Part shown: positions 7,503-11,517 of the stretch, piece after piece
Numbering within the stretch: position 1 is the stretch's first letter
Layout: every line of letters begins with the position of its first letter
Source: Rhodoferax sp.
Lineage (GTDB): Bacteria; Pseudomonadota; Gammaproteobacteria; Burkholderiales; Burkholderiaceae_C
Assembly (NCBI GenBank): GCA_021737905.1
Contig: JAIPDA010000061.1
Coordinates: 1-11,517 of the forward strand
Direction: 5' to 3'
Length of the DNA stretch: 11,517 nucleotides
Made by a program: the position numbers and the translations under genes
The notes under the pieces: model-generated
What the model was told of the DNA's origin: nothing
The model's input: only the letters and a program-made list of their open reading frames with translations
Databases searched by the model: none

Positions 7503-8507
7503 TCAGCTCGCCGAAGCGTGTCTGAGGAAATACCCTTGGACCGCCTCAGGCAGGATGGCGCCGGTTTGGTGGCCACGCTCCAACAACTGCCAAAAATAAC
7601 GGTAACTGGCGCGGTCGTGCAGCTTGCCCTGAAAACTGATGGGGGCCCATTGCGCGCGGTCGGCCGCAACAATCAACTCTGCGGCAAACGCCAGCTCATC
7701 GGCCTGGGGAGCCAAGGCCGCCAGAATCGGGCGGATCTGTCCGGGGTGAATGCTCCACATGCGGGTGTAGCCGAACTCCCGGCTGGCGCGCAGCGCGGCA
7801 CTTTGCATGGCGGCAGCGTCGCTGAATTCAGTCACAACGCAATGCGAAGGCACTTTGCCATGCGCGTGGCAGGCCGATGCAATGTCGAGCTTGGCGCGCA
7901 GCACCAGCGGATGGCTGAACTGGCCGCTGCTGCCCATGGCCTCAGCCGGTATGGCGCCGTTGTGACTGGAAACAAAATCCATCAAGCCGAAACTCAGGGA
8001 CTGCACGCGCGGCTGGCCGGCAATTTCAAAGGCGTTATGAACCGCCAGCGGCGACTCGATCAACACGTGCAGCGGCAAAGCCGCAGCCGCGGCCGAACCC
8101 ACATCCGCCAGGGCTTTGACAACGCGCTGAACATCGGCTGCCGAATCGACCTTGGGAATCATCAGGTGGCTCAGCCGGTGACCCGCCTGGCCGACGATGG
8201 TGGCAATGTCCGCCTCGAAGGCCGGATGGTCAATCGGGTGCACACGCGCTGCCACGCGGGCACCGGGGGCAGCGGCCAGCAGCAAAGAAACCACCAGCGC
8301 GGCGTGATCAGCCTCGCCGCCCACGGGGGCACCGTCTTCGCAGTCCAGCGTCACATCAAAGACGCAGGCGCCGAACTCCTGGCTCATCTCAGCCTGCAGC
8401 TGCAGGCTTTTGCGCATGCGCGGCTCAACGCCGCTGTAGTGGTCGCAAACCGGCAAAACGCCGGCTGCGGCCTGAGCGCCAAGAAGAACGTCGCGCGGGT
8501 GTTGCAT
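7503..8507 (-). CDS. CitE-like CoA-ester lyase (HpcH/HpaI aldolase / citrate lyase beta family)
   Basis: The 334-residue product belongs to the HpcH/HpaI-CitE superfamily of TIM-barrel lyases. They cleave or form acyl-CoA esters such as malyl-CoA, citramalyl-CoA or citryl-CoA, or hydrolyse malyl-CoA. Visible features are DVTLDCEDGAPVG (51-63) at the place of the usual DLEDAV block, Arg88 in ARVHPID, the two probable Mg2+ ligands Glu151 (LIESP) and Asp177 (GLMDF), and SIHPGQI (252-258), matching the usual IHPxQI. About 40 residues follow the last core motif, a longer tail than minimal CitE. The ATG at 8507 starts the conserved part 38 bases after the mdh stop; the open frame runs 237 bases further upstream inside mdh, but that part looks like random translation. 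No citrate lyase alpha or gamma subunit gene is nearby, so true citrate lyase is unlikely. Position between mdh and acnB suggests a link of acetyl-CoA and glyoxylate or pyruvate to the TCA cycle, but the substrate is unknown. Confidence 0.9.
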   Translation of the reverse strand: MQHPRDVLLGAQAAAGVLPVCDHYSGVEPRMRKSLQLQAEMSQEFGACVFDVTLDCEDGAPVGGEADHAALVVSLLLAAAPGARVAARVHPIDHPAFEADIATIVGQAGHRLSHLMIPKVDSAADVQRVVKALADVGSAAAAALPLHVLIESPLAVHNAFEIAGQPRVQSLSFGLMDFVSSHNGAIPAEAMGSSGQFSHPLVLRAKLDIASACHAHGKVPSHCVVTEFSDAAAMQSAALRASREFGYTRMWSIHPGQIRPILAALAPQADELAFAAELIVAADRAQWAPISFQGKLHDRASYRYFWQLLERGHQTGAILPEAVQGYFLRHASAS

Positions 8508-8545
8508 GGTGTGCGGTGTCAACCGCGGCAGGCGGCTTGCGGCCC

Positions 8546-9532
8546 TTACAGCAGGTGAGCGACGCCGGCTTGCTCGTCTTGCAGTTCTTTGAGCGTCTTG
8601 TTGATGCACTCCTGGCTGAAGGCGTCGATCTCCAGGCCTTCGACCAGTTTGTACTCGCCGCCTTCGGTGGTGACGGGAAAGCCGAACATGGTGTCTTTGG
8701 GTATGCCGTACTGGCCGTCCGAAGGAATGCCCATGGTGACCCATTTGCCCTTGGAGCCCAGGGCCCAGTCGCGCATGTGGTCGATGGCGGCATTGGCAGC
8801 AGAGGCGGCAGAAGACAAGCCACGCGCTTCAATGATGGCTGCGCCGCGCTTGCCGACGGTGGGCAGGAACACGGTGGCGTTCCAGACCTGGTCGTTGATC
8901 AGGTCTTTGACCTTTTTGCCGCCCACAGTGGCAAAGCGGTAGTCGGCGTACATGGTGGGCGAGTGGTTGCCCCAGACAGTGAGTTTTTCGATGTCGGCGA
9001 CCTGCGTGCCGGTCTTGGCCGCAATTTGCGACAAAGCACGGTTGTGGTCCAGGCGCAGCATGGCGGTGAAGTTTTTGCGCGGCAGATCCGGCGCGCTTTT
9101 CATGGCGATATAGGCATTGGTGTTGGCCGGGTTACCGACCACCAGCACCTTGACGTTGCGGCTGGCGACAGCATTCAGGGCCTTGCCCTGGGTGGTGAAG
9201 ATCTGACCGTTGATGGCCAGCAGCTCGGCGCGTTCCATGCCGGCTTTGCGGGGCATGGAACCGACCAGCAAGGCGTAGTCGGTGTCTTTGAAGGCGGTCA
9301 TCGGGTCGCCATGGGCTTCCATGCCAGCCAGCAGCGGGAAAGCACAGTCTTCGAGTTCCATCATCACGCCCTTGAGCGCCTTTTGCGGGCCTTCAGCAGG
9401 CACTTCGAGCAACTGCAAAATAACAGGCTGGTCCTTGCCGAGCATTTCGCCGGAGGCGATGCGGAACAACAGGGCGTAACCAATTTGACCGGCGGCACCA
9501 GTGACGGCAACACGGACGGGTTTTTTGCTCAT
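8546..9532 (-). CDS. mdh: malate dehydrogenase (group 2, NAD-dependent)
   Basis: This cytoplasmic enzyme oxidises malate to oxaloacetate in the TCA cycle. The 328-residue protein has the NAD-binding TGAAGQIG motif at 11-18. Glu43 after the second strand is an acidic residue that should favour NAD over NADP. Substrate-binding arginines are Arg95 and Arg101 (MPRKAGMER) and Arg165 (LDHNR). The catalytic pair is Asp162 and His190 (WGNHSPTMYAD). The pattern resembles eukaryotic cytosolic and chloroplast-type enzymes, the group used by many betaproteobacteria, rather than the Escherichia coli type. The ATG at 9532 is supported by GGAG seven bases upstream. It is the first gene of the leftward TCA cluster, 38 bases before the lyase gene, and is read from the divergent control region that faces the GntR regulator. 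The gene looks complete and functional. Confidence 0.97.
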   Translation of the reverse strand: MSKKPVRVAVTGAAGQIGYALLFRIASGEMLGKDQPVILQLLEVPAEGPQKALKGVMMELEDCAFPLLAGMEAHGDPMTAFKDTDYALLVGSMPRKAGMERAELLAINGQIFTTQGKALNAVASRNVKVLVVGNPANTNAYIAMKSAPDLPRKNFTAMLRLDHNRALSQIAAKTGTQVADIEKLTVWGNHSPTMYADYRFATVGGKKVKDLINDQVWNATVFLPTVGKRGAAIIEARGLSSAASAANAAIDHMRDWALGSKGKWVTMGIPSDGQYGIPKDTMFGFPVTTEGGEYKLVEGLEIDAFSQECINKTLKELQDEQAGVAHLL

Positions 9533-9603
9533 GACGAAACTCCAGGAAGGTTGTTGATCAGTTGACGCGCAGTCGTGAACTTGCGCTTGGGATTCAACCC
9601 ATT

Positions 9604-9633
9604 ATTTTACGCGGGAAAACCCCCACTGGTCAA
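9604..9633 (-). promoter_or_regulatory. predicted sigma-70 promoter of the mdh operon
   Basis: On the minus strand, TTGACC (9633-9628) and TAAAAT (9609-9604) are separated by 18 bases. Each matches five of six consensus bases. Transcription would start near 9597, giving a leader of about 65 bases before mdh. The palindrome at 9645-9656 lies just upstream of the -35 element, a place where a bound regulator could activate, or could repress in concert with a second site. This is the best promoter match I saw in the window. Confidence 0.6.
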
Positions 9634-9634
9634 T

Positions 9635-9662
9635 TTGTCTTATGTCTTATATAAGATAACAT
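9635..9662 (+). promoter_or_regulatory. possible promoter of the gntR operon
   Basis: TTGTCT (9635-9640) and TAACAT (9657-9662) are separated by 16 bases, each with four of six consensus matches. The palindrome at 9645-9656 fills the spacer, so a protein bound there would block RNA polymerase; this would fit autorepression by the regulator. The element match is modest, and the true promoter could be shifted by a few bases. Confidence 0.4.
9637..9657. promoter_or_regulatory. probable operator: 12-base palindrome plus tandem heptamer
   Basis: TCTTATATAAGA at 9645-9656 is a perfect inverted repeat with no spacer. Directly before it, the heptamer GTCTTAT occurs twice in tandem (9637-9643 and 9644-9650), so the left half-site is present one extra time in direct orientation. 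The element lies between the divergent mdh and gntR starts. Palindromes of this size beside a GntR-family gene are usually the binding site of that dimeric regulator. I saw no second copy of the 12-mer elsewhere in the window. That the GntR protein binds here is inferred. Confidence 0.65.
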
Positions 9663-9715
9663 TCGCACTACTTTTCATCCATGTGCAGACCTGATTGACC
9701 CCACAGCCCGACATC

Positions 9716-10474
9716 ATGACTTCCATTCAAGAAGCCGGCCCAGGCGGCACCCCGGCCTTCAGTCCGCTCTACCAACAAATCAAAGTACTGATTCTGCAAA
9801 GCCTGCAAGATGGCGAGTGGAAGCCGGGGGACGTGATCCCCAGCGAGATGGACCTGGCTGCGCGCTTTCGCGTCAGCCAGGGCACGGTGCGCAAAGCCAT
9901 TGACGAGCTGGCCGCCGAAAACCTGGTGATGCGCCGGCAGGGCAAAGGCACTTTTGTCGCCACCCACGCCGAGCAGCAAGTGCAATACCGTTTTTTACGG
10001 CTGCTGCCGGACACCGGCGATGCCAGCAAGGAAGGCCCTGCACAGCGGCGCATCATTGAGTGCAAACGCCTGCGTGCGCCGGCCGACATTGCGCGCGCAC
10101 TGGGCTTGCGCAGCGGCGATGCGGTGCTGCATGTGCGAAGGGTCTTGTCCTTCCAGCAGGTACCCACCATTTTGGAAGACCTTTGGCTACCGGCCTCCCC
10201 CTTCAAGGGCTTAACGGCGGAACGCTTGGACAGCTACCGCGGCCCCATGTACGCCCTGTTTGAAACCGAGTTCGGCGTGCGCATGGTGCGCGCTGAAGAA
10301 AAAATCCGGGCCCTGGCTGCCAGCGAGCCCGCCTGCGAACTGCTCAAGGTCAAAGCTGGCGAGCCGCTGCTGAGCGTAGAGCGTACTGCCTTCACTTACA
10401 ACGACCTGCCCATGGAATTGCGGCGCGGCCTGTACCGCACCGACACCCATCATTACCGCAACAGCCTGAGCTAA
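9716..10474 (+). CDS. GntR family transcriptional regulator, HutC subfamily (UTRA domain)
   Basis: The 252-residue protein has an N-terminal GntR winged helix (about residues 18-82). It opens with PLYQQIKVLI, has the recognition helix in AARFRVSQGTVRKAIDEL, and the wing RRQGKGTF at 73-80. A UTRA ligand-binding domain of the HutC type fills residues 90 to about 247 and ends with the typical LPMELRRGLYRTDTHHY pattern. UTRA domains bind small metabolites and usually switch DNA binding; the ligand is unknown here, and a TCA intermediate or CoA-related metabolite is a guess from context. I chose the ATG at 9716; an in-frame TTG at 9695 would add seven residues, and neither has a clear ribosome binding site. 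The gene is divergent from mdh across a palindromic operator and is probably autoregulated. It is followed after four bases by the DUF2256 gene, so it heads a plus-strand operon. Confidence 0.92.
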   Translation: MTSIQEAGPGGTPAFSPLYQQIKVLILQSLQDGEWKPGDVIPSEMDLAARFRVSQGTVRKAIDELAAENLVMRRQGKGTFVATHAEQQVQYRFLRLLPDTGDASKEGPAQRRIIECKRLRAPADIARALGLRSGDAVLHVRRVLSFQQVPTILEDLWLPASPFKGLTAERLDSYRGPMYALFETEFGVRMVRAEEKIRALAASEPACELLKVKAGEPLLSVERTAFTYNDLPMELRRGLYRTDTHHYRNSLS

Positions 10475-10478
10475 AAGC

Positions 10479-10664
10479 ATGGCGGGCACCAACGGCTTCA
10501 AAGGCAACAAGGCTTCGCTGCCCAGCAAGCCCTGCCTGGTTTGCGGTCGCGACATGGTCTGGCGCAAAAGCTGGGCCAAAAACTGGGCCGACGTGAAGTA
10601 TTGCTCTGACGCCTGTCGCGCCCGCAAAAGCGTCACACCCGAGGCACCCCGGGCCGCGCCATGA
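10479..10664 (+). CDS. DUF2256 family protein, small zinc-finger-like
   Basis: This 61-residue protein carries the DUF2256 signature almost end to end: LPSKPCLVCGR, then WRKSWAKNW, then VKYCSDACR. Four cysteines (Cys19, Cys22, Cys42, Cys46) in a CxxC-x19-CxxxC pattern are likely to bind one zinc ion. The protein is basic and rich in tryptophan (Trp28, Trp32, Trp36). No biochemical function is established for the family to my knowledge. The gene starts four bases after the gntR stop, and its own stop overlaps the start of the photolyase-family gene as ATGA, so translation of the two is probably coupled. I recall DUF2256 genes often beside photolyase-like genes, which suggests a shared role, but I cannot verify that here. 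Confidence 0.88.
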   Translation: MAGTNGFKGNKASLPSKPCLVCGRDMVWRKSWAKNWADVKYCSDACRARKSVTPEAPRAAP

Positions 10665-11517
10665 CAGCGCCCTGCCGCCATCTCTTGCTGGTTTTGGGTG
10701 ACCAGCTCGACATCGATTCCAGCTTGTTCGACGGCCTGGACGCCGGGCACGACGCCGTGCTGATGATCGAGGCCTTCGAAGAATCCACCCACGTCTGGTC
10801 GCACAAAGCGCGCACTGCGCTGTTCCTGTCGGCCATGCGGCACTTTGCCGAAAAGCTACGGCAACGCGGCATCACGGTGCACTACCGCGCACTGGCGCAC
10901 GAGGGCGACCAGACGCTGGCCACCGGCCTGCGCGCGGCGCTGCTGGCGCTGCAACCGGAACGCGTGATCGGCGTGGAGCCCGGCGACCTGCGCGTGCGCG
11001 CACTGATAGAGCAAGCCTGTCAGCCTGACCCGGGCCAGCGCACCCCGCTGGAGTGGCGCGAAGACAAGCATTTTTTATGCAGCCTGCCGGCTTTTCGCCA
11101 GTGGGCAGGCCGATCGGCCAGTCTGCGCATGGAGTTTTTCTACCGAAAAATGCGCCAGCAATACAAGGTGCTGATGGACGACGGCGAGCCCTTGGGCGGG
11201 CAATGGAACTTTGACGCCGACAACCGCAAAGGCTTTGGCAAGGCCGGCCCGAAGGACCTGCCAAAACCGCTGGTCTTTGCGCAAGACGAGATCACGCGCC
11301 AGGTGCTGCTGCTGGTGGCAGAGCGCTTTGCCGACCACCCGGGCGAGCTGAGCCGCTTCAACTGGCCGGTGACCCGCGAGCAGGCCCTGCTGGCGCTGGC
11401 TGATTTCATCGAGCACCGGCTGCCGCTGTTTGGCGCGCACCAGGACGCCATGTGGACCGGGCTGGACTTCGGCTGGCACGCGCTGCTGTCGAGCTCACTC
11501 AACCTCAAACTGCTGCA
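10661..11517 (+). CDS. cryptochrome/photolyase family protein (iron-sulfur, PhrB / DPRP type), partial
   Basis: The frame from the ATG at 10661 stays open to the window end, giving 285 residues of a protein whose family usually has about 500. The N-terminal Rossmann-like part has LVLGDQLD (10-17), typical of the deoxyribodipyrimidine photolyase-related family (PF04244), which includes the iron-sulfur bacterial (6-4) photolyases and cryptochromes. Further marks are EFFYRKMR (158-165), GGQWNFDADNRK (179-190), the helix starting near RFNWPVTREQA, and GAHQDAMWTG (258-267) leading to LLSSSLNLKLL at the cut end. These belong to the FAD-binding half. The four cluster cysteines, expected in the C-terminal part, are outside the window. 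Family members repair (6-4) photoproducts or act as blue-light receptors, and the sequence here does not decide between them. The start overlaps the DUF2256 stop by four bases with no good ribosome binding site of its own, which suggests translational coupling. Confidence 0.9.
   Translation, partial: MTAPCRHLLLVLGDQLDIDSSLFDGLDAGHDAVLMIEAFEESTHVWSHKARTALFLSAMRHFAEKLRQRGITVHYRALAHEGDQTLATGLRAALLALQPERVIGVEPGDLRVRALIEQACQPDPGQRTPLEWREDKHFLCSLPAFRQWAGRSASLRMEFFYRKMRQQYKVLMDDGEPLGGQWNFDADNRKGFGKAGPKDLPKPLVFAQDEITRQVLLLVAERFADHPGELSRFNWPVTREQALLALADFIEHRLPLFGAHQDAMWTGLDFGWHALLSSSLNLKLL

Noticed and set aside
8508..8744. 79-codon upstream extension of the CoA-ester lyase frame
   Set aside because: It lies mostly inside mdh and has a His/Arg-rich, non-family sequence; the conserved protein begins at the ATG at 8507.
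7497..9565. Two plus-strand open frames (353 and 349 codons) opposite the lyase and mdh genes
   Set aside because: Shadows of convincing minus-strand enzymes; no motifs, no sensible ribosome binding site.
10211..11508. Several minus-strand open frames opposite gntR and the photolyase-family gene
   Set aside because: The plus-strand photolyase-family frame carries clear family motifs and is open to the window end, so these are shadows.

Overview
The window reads as chromosomal DNA from a betaproteobacterium, most likely of the Burkholderiales (Comamonadaceae-like). The evidence is high GC with strong third-position GC bias, protein sequences that look typical of that group (ArgD, ArgF, AcnB, group 2 malate dehydrogenase), and a TCA-cycle cluster facing a GntR/HutC regulator. 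The family assignment is inferred from memory of such proteins, not from a search. The DNA is densely coding: no gene-free stretch exceeds 300 bases, and the longest gap (about 180 bases, 9533-9715) is a divergent control region. I saw no rRNA, tRNA, insertion sequence, CRISPR array or prophage gene.

Layout. (1) 62-2193, plus strand: argD and argF overlap by four bases and form an arginine biosynthesis pair. (2) 2194-9532, minus strand, transcribed right to left: mdh, a CitE-like CoA-ester lyase, a small exported protein, acnB, an FAD-dependent aromatic-ring-type monooxygenase and an SDR dehydrogenase. Gaps are 15-57 bases, so the whole set could be one transcript from the mdh promoter, although acnB has its own strong ribosome binding site. 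The SDR stop codon directly abuts the argF stop codon. (3) 9533-9715: a divergent promoter region with a perfect 12-base palindrome and a tandem heptamer, probably the operator of the adjacent regulator. (4) 9716-11517, plus strand: a GntR/HutC regulator, a DUF2256 zinc-finger-like protein and the first 285 codons of an iron-sulfur cryptochrome/photolyase family protein, tightly packed as an operon and cut by the window edge.

How the genes fit. Malate dehydrogenase and aconitase B are TCA-cycle enzymes. The lyase between them probably makes or cleaves a short acyl-CoA such as malyl-CoA or citramalyl-CoA, which would link acetyl-CoA, glyoxylate and pyruvate to the cycle. The divergent GntR protein is the natural candidate to control this cluster through the palindrome. 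The points most worth a second look are the exported protein inside the TCA operon, which has a faint resemblance to MliC-type lysozyme inhibitors; the DUF2256-photolyase pair joined by a four-base overlap and placed in the regulator's operon; and the palindromic operator. I found no convincing entirely new system; most of the window is ordinary metabolism.
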